Below are positions 1 to 7,884 of a stretch of DNA of 64,000 nt, one piece after another. Numbering within the stretch: position 1 is the stretch's first letter; every line of letters starts with the position of its first letter. The position numbers were made by a program, and so were the translations under genes. This DNA is from Wenzhouxiangellaceae bacterium (GTDB lineage Bacteria > Pseudomonadota > Gammaproteobacteria > Xanthomonadales > Wenzhouxiangellaceae), in the NCBI GenBank assembly GCA_028289455.1, contig JANQPN010000007.1, positions 62,001 to 126,000 on the forward strand. Reading direction: 5' to 3'. The notes under the pieces were generated by a model that was not told the DNA's origin, ran no database searches, and saw only the letters and a list, made by a program, of their open reading frames with translations.

Positions 1-1182
1 CAAGCTCTGTCCCAGTGCTGTTGACGGTGTGTAAAAACCACCCGGCAGTTTGTCTTTATCCAACTGGCTCAAACACACCGCTGCTTCGGTAATCATTTTG
101 CAGGTTGATCCGTAACCTGGATCACGATCACCAGTCACCTCTGCTTTCAGCGTCTGGCCATCGGCTGTTTTGCCCCAGAGCAGCAGCTTGAAAAACCCGG
201 CTTCACGCTGTTCTTTGGATGGGCCTTCACCAGGCTTGGGTAAAATAAATTTCTTCAACAGTGCCTTGCCGGGTGCCACTGCTGCAGTAACCAGAAATGC
301 CCCCATGCCCAGTGATACAGAAGCGGCTCGCATCCGGCCGCTGAACCCCTTGCCCATCAGCATGGCCTCGTCATAGGTGAAGTTTTCACCATAAGAATGC
401 CCGGATAATGCGTTGCTGCGATTCACAATCCGGGTATTGATGGCCGCCATCACAAACGGTGCTGTCCAGGCATTGAAATCGCGGTCAAAATGCGGGCGGC
501 TGACATAGGGCTGCCGAGGCCCCTTGCGCTTGTCCGGTGGACAGATGGCATAGGGATTTTTCAAAATCGAGGCAACCGCCTTATCCCGTCTTGCCTGCTC
601 GCCGATGGCCAGCATGCTGGCATAGGTACCACCGCTGATACCGCCTTTGGCGGCCTTGACCCGCAATTTGATACGCTCCAGCGGCTGGCCGAATTTTTCC
701 ATTGCTGCCCGCTGTAGAAACCACACACCCATATCTGATGGTATCGAATCAAACCCACAGCAATGCACAATTCTGGCCTGGCTGTCTGCAGCGGTCTGCT
801 GATGCTCATCCAGCATCCGGCGTATCCAGGGCACTTCACCGGTCAGGTCACAATAATCAGTTCCGGCAGCCAGACAGGCAGCCACAAGTTCCGAACCATA
901 CAGGGCATACGGCCCGACAGTGGTAATTATCACCTTGGTTTGATTAACCAAGGCATCCAGCGAAGCACGGTCGCTGCTGTCCGCCAGCAACAGCGGTATG
1001 TCGGCGGCCGGTTCACCCAACTGCTGTTTAACCTGTTCCAGCTTGTCCTTACTGCGCCCGGCCATGGCCCAGCGCAGCTCACCCTGTGCACCATAGCGGC
1101 GTAACAGATATTCCGCTACCAGCTGACCGGTAAAGCCGCTGGCGCCCCATAAAATAATGTCGTACTGCTGTGTCTGATTCAT
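1..1182 (-). CDS. Saccharopine dehydrogenase-like NADP-binding protein (3' end outside window)
   Basis: The ATG is at 1182 and the frame stays open to base 1, so 394 codons are visible and the C-terminus is cut by the window edge. The protein opens with a Rossmann-type nucleotide loop (ILWGASGFTG, residues 10-19). Typical features of the saccharopine dehydrogenase/trans-acting enoyl reductase family follow: TTVGPYALYG, then CDLTGEVPW, then HCCGFDSIPSDMG. Members are usually about 390-420 residues, so little is missing. The family includes lipid-modifying enoyl reductases and many uncharacterised oxidoreductases; the substrate cannot be read from sequence. It is transcribed away from the next gene at 1338. 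Family assignment is firm, function is not. Confidence 0.85.
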   Translation of the reverse strand, partial: MNQTQQYDIILWGASGFTGQLVAEYLLRRYGAQGELRWAMAGRSKDKLEQVKQQLGEPAADIPLLLADSSDRASLDALVNQTKVIITTVGPYALYGSELVAACLAAGTDYCDLTGEVPWIRRMLDEHQQTAADSQARIVHCCGFDSIPSDMGVWFLQRAAMEKFGQPLERIKLRVKAAKGGISGGTYASMLAIGEQARRDKAVASILKNPYAICPPDKRKGPRQPYVSRPHFDRDFNAWTAPFVMAAINTRIVNRSNALSGHSYGENFTYDEAMLMGKGFSGRMRAASVSLGMGAFLVTAAVAPGKALLKKFILPKPGEGPSKEQREAGFFKLLLWGKTADGQTLKAEVTGDRDPGYGSTCKMITEAAVCLSQLDKDKLPGGFYTPSTALGQSL

Positions 1183-1337
1183 CTATTCAGAATACACCAA
1201 ACTACCCTCCCGGGGATTAATTTTATTGCTGATAAGACCAGTTTTTTTGCTTATCCAGACCTTATTACCTTTGGGTATAACTATCCTGACACCATACTGT
1301 TACACTGCGCTCCTTTACAGCGAATCTGGTTCAATCA

Positions 1338-2141
1338 ATGCTGCAACTGCATATCGGTGGTGTTCCGGAACACTTTAACCTGCCCTGGCATTTATTACTG
1401 GAATCAGGGGAGCTGAAGCAGCTGGATATTGCCGCTGACTGGCAGGACTTTCCGGCCGGTACCGGTGCTTTGGTAAAGGCATTTGGCGATGATTCACTGG
1501 ATATTGCCACCCTGGTGACGGAAGGCGCTGTTGCCGCCTGGCAGAAGCCTGATTGCCCCTTTGAAATTGTCTGCGGTTATACCACCACTCCTTTGTTGTG
1601 GGGCATGCATGTGCCGGCCCATTCAAAGCTGCACGCTGATACAGAATTTGCCGGCTGCCGTTATGCCATCAGCCGCTATGGCTCGGGCTCGCACCTGATG
1701 GCAATAGTCCATGCACGCAGCCGTGGCTGGCAGGTTGAGCAGATGCAGTTTGTATTGGTCGAAAATCTTAATGGCGCGCGCCGTGCTTTTCGTGATTCGC
1801 ATGCAGATGTTTTTTTCTGGGAGCACTTCACCACCAAACCCTATGTGGATAATGGCGAGTTCCGCTGGCTGGGTGACTTCCCATCACCCTGGCCTGGGTT
1901 TATGGTTTGTGTCAGACAGCAGGTATGGGACCAGCATAGTGAACAGATAAAGCAGCTGCTGTTAAAGGTCTTCAATCAGGCACAACAACTGAAGCATTCA
2001 CTTGAAGCGGTACAGGTCATTGCCGAGCGGTACCAACTGCAGGTTGATGACGTTCATGAGTGGCTGTCAGCCACTGAATGGGCGCACACCTGTGAACTGG
2101 ATGAAGAACTGTTGCAGCAGGTCGGCCAGACAATCGGTTGA
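1338..2141 (+). CDS. Type 2 periplasmic-binding-fold protein, orphan and without signal peptide
   Basis: This is a 267-residue protein starting at ATG 1338. It resembles the NMT1/SsuA-like substrate-binding fold: ligand-pocket segments such as VTEGAVAAW (residues 60-68), SRYGSGSHLMA, and ADVFFWEHFTTKP near residue 160. No N-terminal signal peptide is visible and no ABC permease or ATPase gene is adjacent. A cytoplasmic role, such as ligand sensing or a thiamine-biosynthesis-like enzyme, is therefore as plausible as transport. Close relatives are usually annotated only as ABC transporter substrate-binding proteins. The call rests on fold-level pattern recognition and should be treated as tentative. 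Confidence 0.6.
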   Translation: MLQLHIGGVPEHFNLPWHLLLESGELKQLDIAADWQDFPAGTGALVKAFGDDSLDIATLVTEGAVAAWQKPDCPFEIVCGYTTTPLLWGMHVPAHSKLHADTEFAGCRYAISRYGSGSHLMAIVHARSRGWQVEQMQFVLVENLNGARRAFRDSHADVFFWEHFTTKPYVDNGEFRWLGDFPSPWPGFMVCVRQQVWDQHSEQIKQLLLKVFNQAQQLKHSLEAVQVIAERYQLQVDDVHEWLSATEWAHTCELDEELLQQVGQTIG

Positions 2142-2171
2142 CCAACTGCAGGTATTACCTGGCGTCTAAAA

Positions 2172-2465
2172 TCACGATTGGCCGGGCTGTCGGCAACTGA
2201 TACCGGTTTTGCTGACAATGCTGGCTAACTCACTAAAGATAATGCACTCTGGATTGGCCTGGTAATGGTTTTGGTTCCCGGTTCTGGTCATCGTCAGGAT
2301 GCCGCTGTCCACCATCCGGTCCAGCTCCCGCTTGATTGTTGCAACCCCCATTCCGGTCAATCGTAAAATCTCATTGGTGTAAAAACTGCGGGCCGGCTGG
2401 GTATACAGCAGACCCAGCACATTCTGCTGAGTCCTGCTGAATAATACCCTGGCCAGCTTATGCAT
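2172..2465 (-). CDS. Winged-helix regulator, apparently missing its nucleotidyltransferase domain
   Basis: The start is chosen at ATG 2465 (MHKLARVLFSRTQQN) because related proteins begin at this point; an ATG at 2486 is also in frame. The 97 residues form a winged helix: QQNVLGLLYTQP, then SFYTNEILRLTGM, then the recognition-like VATIKRELDRMVDSGIL and the wing TRTGNQNHYQ. In the common family this domain runs through SELxxIVxKT into a fused MNT-type nucleotidyltransferase. Here the match stops right after SIVSKTGI and ends in an unrelated tail (SCRQPGQS). It therefore looks like a truncated gene that may still bind DNA. No partner nucleotidyltransferase gene lies downstream. Confidence 0.6.
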   Translation of the reverse strand: MHKLARVLFSRTQQNVLGLLYTQPARSFYTNEILRLTGMGVATIKRELDRMVDSGILTMTRTGNQNHYQANPECIIFSELASIVSKTGISCRQPGQS

Positions 2466-2481
2466 AAGCGGCTGATGATAG

Positions 2482-2513
2482 ATCATTCATAAATCTTGAA
2501 CTATCATTCACAA
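2482..2513. repeat. Direct repeat ATCATTCAYAA, two copies 21 bp apart
   Basis: ATCATTCATAA occurs at 2482-2492 and ATCATTCACAA at 2503-2513. The 21-bp period is two helical turns, so both copies face the same side of the DNA. The block sits just upstream of the winged-helix gene that starts at 2465, as expected for an autoregulatory operator. The function is inferred. Confidence 0.4.
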
Positions 2514-2553
2514 TGTATGAACACCCCGTTTTTCAAAGCTGCCCCTGCAGGCT

Positions 2554-2736
2554 TTATGGCTGCTTCAGCGCTTTCTCGCGTTGAATTTTGCGGTAAACCT
2601 CTTCGCGGTAAATGGGAATATCGGCTCTGGCTTCAAAGCCCAGGCGGATCTGCCGGTAGTTCACTTCGACCACACAAATCCGTATGTCGTCTCCAATATA
2701 AATCGCCTCATCCTGGCGGCGTGACAAAATCAGCAT
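2554..2736 (-). CDS. Diverged CsrA paralogue (RNA-binding translational regulator)
   Basis: ATG 2736 is chosen because the protein then begins MLILSRR, matching the fixed CsrA N-terminus, and AAAGGGAG lies just upstream. The 60 residues keep the CsrA RNA-binding edges, with L4 and R6-R7 at the N-terminus and IYREEVYRKIQ with its key arginine near residue 44. The middle strands differ strongly from the canonical copy encoded at 56595-56783: IRICVVEVNYRQIRLGF replaces the usual [13 protein letters not shown]. CsrA dimers bind GGA motifs in mRNA leaders. A second divergent copy probably recognises other targets or titrates the main one. It is divergent from the xre gene at 2887 and shares its operator region. 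Confidence 0.85.
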   Translation of the reverse strand: MLILSRRQDEAIYIGDDIRICVVEVNYRQIRLGFEARADIPIYREEVYRKIQREKALKQP

Positions 2737-2817
2737 GTTAATGCTCCCTTTGGAAATGCCTGTTGGGCAGACATTTACGTGTTTCAACCCTGTCGCTTGT
2801 TCAGCGGTACTTCTGAA

Positions 2818-2861
2818 TATCCCAAAATGGGATATATCTCATACTATCCTAGATTGGGATA
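2818..2861. promoter_or_regulatory. Paired palindromic operators upstream of the first xre gene
   Basis: There are two 17-mers. TATCCCAAAATGGGATA at 2818-2834 is a palindrome that extends by one base on each side. TATCCTAGATTGGGATA is at 2845-2861. Start-to-start spacing is 27 bp. They lie between the divergent csrA-like gene (start 2736) and the Xre gene (start 2887), so they could control both. The same pair in weaker form precedes the second Xre gene. Confidence 0.65.
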
Positions 2862-2886
2862 TTTCTCAAACAGGCAGAAATATCCG

Positions 2887-3168
2887 ATGACCAACCAGCC
2901 CTGGAATCCCAGGCATGTTGCCTTTCAGCAGGCACTGCGTGAGTTGCGCGACAGCCAGGGGCTGCAGCAGGCTCAGCTGGCTGAACAATTGGGTAAACCG
3001 CAGAGTTATGTATCCAAATACGAGAACGGCGAGCGCAAGCTGAGTTATCTGGAACTGCTGGACATACTGGATGCCTGTGAGAACAGCGTGTCCGAATTTC
3101 ATGCGCTGTACCTGACCAAAGTGGCTGAGGCCAAAGCTGAATACAGCTATAAGCAATCTGATCAATAA
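2887..3168 (+). CDS. Xre-family HTH regulator, copy 1
   Basis: The frame is open further upstream, but ATG 2887 (MTNQPWNPRH) is chosen because it aligns with the start of the paralogue at 3270 and leaves the operators outside the coding region. The 93 residues form a single helix-turn-helix of the lambda-Cro/Xre type: LRELRDSQGLQQAQLAEQL, then QSYVSKYENGERKLSYLE as turn and recognition helix. A short C-terminal helix and a basic/polar tail follow. There is no extra sensor or peptidase domain, so it is likely a simple dimeric repressor. The upstream operator pair strongly suggests autoregulation. Target genes beyond its own and the divergent csrA-like gene are unknown. Confidence 0.9.
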   Translation: MTNQPWNPRHVAFQQALRELRDSQGLQQAQLAEQLGKPQSYVSKYENGERKLSYLELLDILDACENSVSEFHALYLTKVAEAKAEYSYKQSDQ

Positions 3169-3201
3169 CCCTGCCGGGTGCATCCAGGACCGTTCTTCTT
3201 A

Positions 3202-3245
3202 AATCCTAAACTGGGATAGCCATCACACCAACCTAGATTGCAGTC
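3202..3245. promoter_or_regulatory. Paired operators upstream of the second xre gene, same 27-bp spacing
   Basis: AATCCTAAACTGGGATA at 3202-3218 matches the upstream 17-mers at nearly every consensus position. CAACCTAGATTGCAGTC at 3229-3245 keeps the left arm and centre (CCTAGATTG) of the second operator but has a degenerate right arm. Start-to-start spacing is again 27 bp. Confidence 0.55.
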
Positions 3246-3269
3246 TCCACCAAGCAAAGGGAACAGCTG

Positions 3270-3554
3270 ATGGCGAACCAGCCCTGGGATCCAAAACACC
3301 AGGCTTTTCAGGAAGCATTAAAGGAATTACGCAACCTCAGAGGATTGAAACAAAAGGAATTGGGTGAAAAGATTGGCAAGCACCAGAGCTATATCTCCAA
3401 ATATGAAAACGGTGAACGCAAGCTGAGTTATCTGGAAGTACTGGATATTCTGGAAGCCTGCCAGAACAGTGTGGCTGAATTTCATGCGTTGTATATGACC
3501 AAGGTGGCAGAGACAAAAGGTCAGTATGCTTATCGCAAGCCTGCAAAGAAATGA
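3270..3554 (+). CDS. Xre-family HTH regulator, copy 2 (tandem paralogue)
   Basis: The ATG at 3270 is preceded by AAAGGGAACAG as ribosome-binding site. The 94 residues are clearly a duplicate of the gene at 2887: MANQPWDPKHQAFQEALKELR parallels its N-terminus, and the helix region QSYISKYENGERKLSYLE differs by a single V-to-I change. Both copies should therefore read the same operators. Differences cluster in helices 1-2 and in the tail (more lysine here), where dimer contacts often lie, so heterodimers are possible. The intergenic space between the copies holds a second, weaker operator pair, implying cross-regulation. No toxin gene of the usual Xre toxin-antitoxin type is attached. Confidence 0.9.
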   Translation: MANQPWDPKHQAFQEALKELRNLRGLKQKELGEKIGKHQSYISKYENGERKLSYLEVLDILEACQNSVAEFHALYMTKVAETKGQYAYRKPAKK

Positions 3555-3689
3555 TGCCGGGCATTGTAACCCGGGAACCTGATCTATCCGGCTATTAAAA
3601 AACTCACGACAGAAAATCAGCTAACAAGCCGGAATGTTGCCTGAGACATTCAACGTCATTTATATTCCTGCTGACACTAATCAAGTCAG

Positions 3690-3718
3690 TTGACATAGCG
3701 ATGATTTTCGCCAACTAT
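3690..3718 (+). promoter_or_regulatory. Possible sigma-70 promoter for the membrane protein gene
   Basis: A perfect TTGACA at 3690-3695 is followed, after a 17-bp spacer, by AACTAT, a weak -10. It lies about 50 bp before the ATG at 3767. The -35 and spacing are good; the -10 is poor, so this is only a candidate. Confidence 0.35.
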
Positions 3719-3766
3719 CCCCTGGATACTGGCTGATATGAAGCAGTCATAATTAAGGAAGCAGTA

Positions 3767-4405
3767 ATGAGCGACGATCATCAAGAAAGCCAGGCATTAG
3801 TGTTGCTTGACTACCTTCGTCAGCACCCCGGGCTGGCATTGTCAATCTCCTATGCCCTGCTGACCTTGTGCGGCATTTTATACAGTGCAAGCCTGTACGA
3901 AGAATTCGGCATCGCCATTCTCAAGCTGGCCAATATTTCTGACCTGATGATAGCCGGCCTGAGTGAACCGGTAGCACTTTTGATGTTTTTTGGTGGAATC
4001 CTGGTTGCCGCAGGTTATGACCTGTTCTCTAAACGCTCCTATAAAACGATGGCCAAGTGGCGGGAACAACCTAAAAGCATCAAACGGACACTGATCATGG
4101 CCATGGTTTACAGGCCCAAGACCAGCAGATTAGATATGCTGATGGCGATAATCCTGTTCATTTTATATGCTTTTATATTTGTCTCCCTGTTTGCCGAATG
4201 GCACAGTGACCGTATCAAACAGGGCCGCGGTGACAAGATTATTGTATCCAGTGAAGCGCTGGGTGATGAAGCCAGACAGTTAACCTTACTCGGCTCCACT
4301 ACCAATTATCTGATTACCTACAATCCAGATGATGAACAGGTCACCGTGATCCCCGTGGAAAACATAGACAAACTCAACGCAGTAATTCCTGAACCTGAAA
4401 AATAA
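3767..4405 (+). CDS. Uncharacterised membrane protein with about three TM segments
   Basis: ATG 3767 follows AAGGAAG. The protein has 212 residues, and I do not recognise a family. Hydrophobic segments are at about residues 22-45 (LALSISYALLTLCGILYSAS), 60-82 (around PVALLMFFGGILVAAGY) and 124-142 (LMAIILFILYAFIFVSLFA). They are separated by a basic cytoplasmic-like loop (SKRSYKTMAKWREQPKSIKR). A soluble C-terminal tail of about 65 residues follows, with strand-like segments (KIIVSSEAL, LLGSTTNYLITYN, VTVIPVENI). This layout resembles small membrane-anchored sensors, but that is inference. It stands alone between the Xre pair and the zinc pair and has its own putative promoter. Confidence 0.75.
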   Translation: MSDDHQESQALVLLDYLRQHPGLALSISYALLTLCGILYSASLYEEFGIAILKLANISDLMIAGLSEPVALLMFFGGILVAAGYDLFSKRSYKTMAKWREQPKSIKRTLIMAMVYRPKTSRLDMLMAIILFILYAFIFVSLFAEWHSDRIKQGRGDKIIVSSEALGDEARQLTLLGSTTNYLITYNPDDEQVTVIPVENIDKLNAVIPEPEK

Positions 4406-4440
4406 CAGCAATTCTAAAGCTATTGCCCAGACATTAATCC

Positions 4441-5142
4441 TTAAATAAAATCCAGCGCTAATAACAACCGGTACTCACCGTTTTCCACAGCGGGAGAACG
4501 GTGTACCAGCCCCGAATTTTCGTTCCCTTCCCAGCGCGCACCTTTTAGCAATGCCACATCTCCACAATTAAGCTGCTGAATGTCGTATCGGTTTTTATAG
4601 AGACCGGATTCGTTGTCCGGGCGGCCACCGTTTCCTGTACCAAGCTTTGCACGGTTAACCGCCAGATCAGGCAGCCATTCGGTCGCAGCACCCTGGTAGG
4701 AGGTAAGCAACCGGCAAGTCACGTAATCGACATGAAATCTCGGACACATCGCCCGGTCCAGCACTGTCAAACGCAACCTGGCCTGCTTTAAATCAAATAA
4801 TTCGCAAAACCTATCCACAAGTTCTGCGATATCTTCACTCAAATCCGGCTGACTGGCGACACCGAATAACCTGTTAATAGAAGCAAGGGCATTTCTCGCT
4901 GTGACAGTGAGACTCTTTTCAAATGTAGGGTTTGACGCTAAAAAATTGCGCACAGCCAATTGCAACTTCTCGGGAAGTTTACGCCGCCAAACAGCAATAT
5001 TGATCTCTTCCTGATAAATATGATTAAAAACTGCCGGCTGAATGCTTTCAGCTGCGTATCGAACTTTTGCCGCGCTTCCAGCAAATGCCTGGAGACGCAT
5101 TGCCGCAGCCGGATTTTCAGAAGTCAAACCTTTTATTTCCAT
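4441..5142 (-). CDS. DUF1826 family protein, partner of the COG0523 GTPase
   Basis: ATG 5142 overlaps the last 10 nt of the upstream GTPase gene, which suggests coupled translation; in-frame codons further upstream lie inside that gene. The 233 residues match the DUF1826 pattern, with [29 protein letters not shown] in the middle, [13 protein letters not shown], and the C-terminal [19 protein letters not shown]. The conserved Cys and His residues (CPRFHVD, VHRSP) would suit a metal site in a cupin/dioxygenase-like core, but this is inference. The family is frequently encoded beside COG0523 metallochaperone genes under zinc control, and a Zur-like box precedes this operon. Confidence 0.8.
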   Translation of the reverse strand: MEIKGLTSENPAAAMRLQAFAGSAAKVRYAAESIQPAVFNHIYQEEINIAVWRRKLPEKLQLAVRNFLASNPTFEKSLTVTARNALASINRLFGVASQPDLSEDIAELVDRFCELFDLKQARLRLTVLDRAMCPRFHVDYVTCRLLTSYQGAATEWLPDLAVNRAKLGTGNGGRPDNESGLYKNRYDIQQLNCGDVALLKGARWEGNENSGLVHRSPAVENGEYRLLLALDFI

Positions 5143-6332
5143 GCGGGAAACGGATCCTGCAATGTGGCCCAATAGGCTTTACCCCGCAAAACCTCATCTT
5201 CAGTCAGCAGACACTCATCAAGTTCTTCAATCATGCCTTGTTTATCCAGGCCCTGGCCGATAAAGACCAGCTCCTGCCGCATATCACCGAAAGGCTCTAC
5301 CCATACCTTTTCAATGGATTCAAGATACTCTTTCTCATCAGGCCACTCATCCCTGGGAATGGCTTTCCAGAACATACCTGCAAAACCGTATCGGGCAATA
5401 CCGCCTGCCTGACTCCATTGACCGGCAAACTGCGGACGTGTTGCCAGCCAGAAATACCCTTTGGAACGGATCAGCTTCCCGTGCTTTTCTGTGCCGTGAA
5501 GAAACCGGTGAAATTTTTCCGGGTGGAAGGGCCGCCGCGCAATGTAGCTAAAACTGCCTATGCCATATTCCTCGGTTTCGGGAACATGCTCGCCGCGCAT
5601 TTCTTTGAGCCACCCGGGCGCCTGCTGCGCGCGTTCAAAATCAAATAACCCTGTATTGAGTACGGCGTCGATCTCAACCTGACCTTCGCTGATCGGAATA
5701 ATGCGGGCATGGGTGTTGAGTGTTTTTAAAATAGCAATCAGACGCTCGATATCATCGTCATCGGCGATATCAGTCTTGCTGATTAGAATAACGTCAGCGA
5801 ATTCAACCTGATCGACAAGTAAATCCGCTACACTGCGTTCATCCTCTTCACCCAAAGACTCGCCAGTCTCCTGTAAGAATTTTGCCTGCTCATAATCTTT
5901 GAGGAAATTAACAGCATCCACCACAGTTACCATAGTATCCAGATCAGCGACATCAGAAAGGGAAACGCCATCTTCATCAGCAAAGGTGAAGGTCTCTGCG
6001 ACTGGCAGAGGTTCAGATATGCCGGTCGACTCAATAACCAGATAGTCAAACCGCCCTGCTTTGGCAAGCTTATTGACCTCCTCCAGTAAATCCTCCCGCA
6101 GAGTGCAGCAGATACAGCCGTTACTCATCTCAACGAGCTTTTCCTCACTGCGGTTGAGCGAGACTTCATTTTGAACAATAGTCGAGTCAATGTTGATATC
6201 ACTCATATCATTCACAATGACGGCTACTTTTTTGCCTTCTCTGTTATTGAGAATATGACTGAGAACGGTAGTTTTACCTGCTCCGAGGAATCCCGAAAGC
6301 ACAGTCACAGGGAGCTTATCTGTTTGCAGCAT
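5133..6332 (-). CDS. COG0523-family metal-chaperone GTPase (ZigA/ZagA-like)
   Basis: ATG 6332 ([11 protein letters not shown]) is preferred over an in-frame TTG two codons upstream. The 399 residues show a Walker A loop GFLGAGKT at 14-21, the diagnostic metal-binding GCICC at 72-76, Walker B-like [13 protein letters not shown], the base-specificity motif SKTD, and the C-terminal CobW_C domain. The acidic stretches (ADEDG, GEEDERS, ADDDD) are common in this family. These GTPases use GTP to deliver zinc to client enzymes during zinc starvation. Zinc rather than cobalt or nickel is inferred from the Zur-type box 57 bp upstream. It forms a two-gene operon with the DUF1826 gene. Confidence 0.92.
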   Translation of the reverse strand: MLQTDKLPVTVLSGFLGAGKTTVLSHILNNREGKKVAVIVNDMSDINIDSTIVQNEVSLNRSEEKLVEMSNGCICCTLREDLLEEVNKLAKAGRFDYLVIESTGISEPLPVAETFTFADEDGVSLSDVADLDTMVTVVDAVNFLKDYEQAKFLQETGESLGEEDERSVADLLVDQVEFADVILISKTDIADDDDIERLIAILKTLNTHARIIPISEGQVEIDAVLNTGLFDFERAQQAPGWLKEMRGEHVPETEEYGIGSFSYIARRPFHPEKFHRFLHGTEKHGKLIRSKGYFWLATRPQFAGQWSQAGGIARYGFAGMFWKAIPRDEWPDEKEYLESIEKVWVEPFGDMRQELVFIGQGLDKQGMIEELDECLLTEDEVLRGKAYWATLQDPFPAWK

Positions 6333-6388
6333 GATCAAACTCTTGATTCATTCTTGGGTTAACGGCGTGGAAACCATGAATAACTAGT

Positions 6389-6407
6389 AATGTTATAATA
6401 TTACATT
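6389..6407. promoter_or_regulatory. Zur-type box upstream of the COG0523 GTPase
   Basis: AATGTTATAATATTACATT closely matches the gammaproteobacterial Zur operator core AATGTTATANTATAACATT, with one mismatch. It lies 57-75 bp before the ATG at 6332, in the right place to block transcription when zinc is plentiful. The AT-rich box may overlap the -10 or -35 element. Confidence 0.8.
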
Positions 6408-6658
6408 ATGCTTTAATTACTTGTATATTTAAAGCACAAAGCAACAGGCAGTACTGTTTTAACGGTCTATAAGAAAGGTTCAGTCAGTAATGACTCTGAC
6501 CGGGAAGGGCATATTCTGCCCTGGAAAACATCAAGAATAAGAGTGCGTTACACTTTTCGAGGCACCAGTGAGTGACTAAACAAGTCACTGTGCTTCCTTA
6601 CTGTGAATTGTGAGCGTTATCCTTACGGCAACTTGGACTAGTTGAGGCCCAGGCCTGG
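6408..6658. other. Non-coding gap with a small hairpin
   Basis: No supported gene lies between the Zur box and the M48 protease stop. A short inverted repeat (GTGACT at 6572-6577 and AGTCAC at 6583-6588) lies just downstream of the protease gene on the minus strand. It has no clear U tract, so its use as a terminator is doubtful. Confidence 0.5.
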
Positions 6659-7861
6659 TCAATCCAGCTCAACGTCCTGCTCCAGACACTCAATCACAAA
6701 CGATTCCGGCACCTCAAGCCCCGCAGCTACTTCATTCAATACCGCCACTTCTTCTCTGGAAGTATCGTTTTCTGCACGGGCCACCAGGCACAGATCCCGG
6801 ATCACCTGCATACGTTGCGCCACACTGGCCTGTTCACGGGTCATTTTGATGCGGCGGGGTAGAGTCTGACGGAGTTTTTCGCTGTCCAGCTGGTCGATAT
6901 CAAAACCGTCGCCGAAGAAACTCTGCACCACTTCTTTTTCCTCTTTGCTGATACCATCACGCGCATCGGCCACTGCAATGGCTGCGGCAATGAACAGCTG
7001 GCGCATGGCTTTGGCGGTATCGGTATGTCCATCAATGTAATTGGGCTCCATCAGCCCCATCAAATCCTGGACTTTGATTTCCAGCTGGTCCTTGGGCATG
7101 CCGTCGCCGGCCATTAAAGCCGATTCATCAAATAACTGCAGTGCCTTAACCCGCAGCGGACTGAACGGGTGGGTAGAGAACCAGTCCTGCGTCGGTGCGC
7201 CCTGCCCCGGTTCGGCATCAACCTCCTGCATATCATCGACCTGTTTCAGAAATTCCTGCAGATCAAACTGCACCACATTGTCGCAGCAGATACCCGAGGC
7301 CAGCTTGAACAGCGCTCGCGCGACACTGTTCAGATCCTGCGCACAATAAGCGCCTGCACGGTCAGCTGATACTTCGGCATAACGCGACCAGGCAAACAGG
7401 TTCAGTGCCAGATTGGCAGCCGGCGGCTGCTGTCCGCGCAGGATATAGCCGATCGGGACGTCATGATGGCGATACACATGGTGGCCCAATTCATGCCCCA
7501 TCACGAACAGCAGTTCATTATGCGAAAACGCTTCCAGAATGCTGGAGGAGAACATGATAAACAAGCGCCCTTCCTCCGGCTTGAAACAGGCTGCATTGAA
7601 TTGTGGGCTGCTGAAAGCATACAGCTCCAGCGGAATCTCCAGCCCCAGTTTTTCACCGCACAAATCCGCCATTTTGTGAATACCAGGGGCCATGCTGCGG
7701 CTCAGCCGTACCGAGGTGGCCAGCAAATGCCGCCGGGTACCCATCGGACCCTGCTCTTCGCGTTTTTCGATTTGCTCATTAACCCGCTTCACAGTGCGGT
7801 TTTCCAGCAGGGAATTAAACAGTTTCAGGTCGTTATCACAACGGATTGCTGCGGCGCTCAT
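6659..7861 (-). CDS. M48-family zinc metalloprotease with C-terminal TerB-like region
   Basis: ATG 7861 (MSAAAIRCDN) has GGAG 9 nt upstream and is preferred over an upstream in-frame TTG. The 400 residues carry the zinc site HELGHH (residues 123-128) and the third-ligand segment EVSADRAG about 45 residues later, as in M48 peptidases. SPQFNAACF and FIMFSSSILEAF precede it as usual. There is no signal peptide or obvious membrane helix, so this is a cytoplasmic type, unlike HtpX. The C-terminal about 120 residues (LFIAAAIAVADARDGISKEEKEVV onward) resemble a TerB-like acidic helical domain. It lies 23 nt after the GST gene, probably in one operon. The substrate is unknown. Confidence 0.85.
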   Translation of the reverse strand: MSAAAIRCDNDLKLFNSLLENRTVKRVNEQIEKREEQGPMGTRRHLLATSVRLSRSMAPGIHKMADLCGEKLGLEIPLELYAFSSPQFNAACFKPEEGRLFIMFSSSILEAFSHNELLFVMGHELGHHVYRHHDVPIGYILRGQQPPAANLALNLFAWSRYAEVSADRAGAYCAQDLNSVARALFKLASGICCDNVVQFDLQEFLKQVDDMQEVDAEPGQGAPTQDWFSTHPFSPLRVKALQLFDESALMAGDGMPKDQLEIKVQDLMGLMEPNYIDGHTDTAKAMRQLFIAAAIAVADARDGISKEEKEVVQSFFGDGFDIDQLDSEKLRQTLPRRIKMTREQASVAQRMQVIRDLCLVARAENDTSREEVAVLNEVAAGLEVPESFVIECLEQDVELD

Positions 7862-7884
7862 GCGGTGATGCTCCAATGCAGGGT

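Noticed and set aside
2887..3554. Toxin-antitoxin system formed by the two Xre genes
   Set aside because: Both genes encode near-identical DNA-binding proteins; neither has a toxin fold, and the neighbours are a CsrA-like and a membrane protein.
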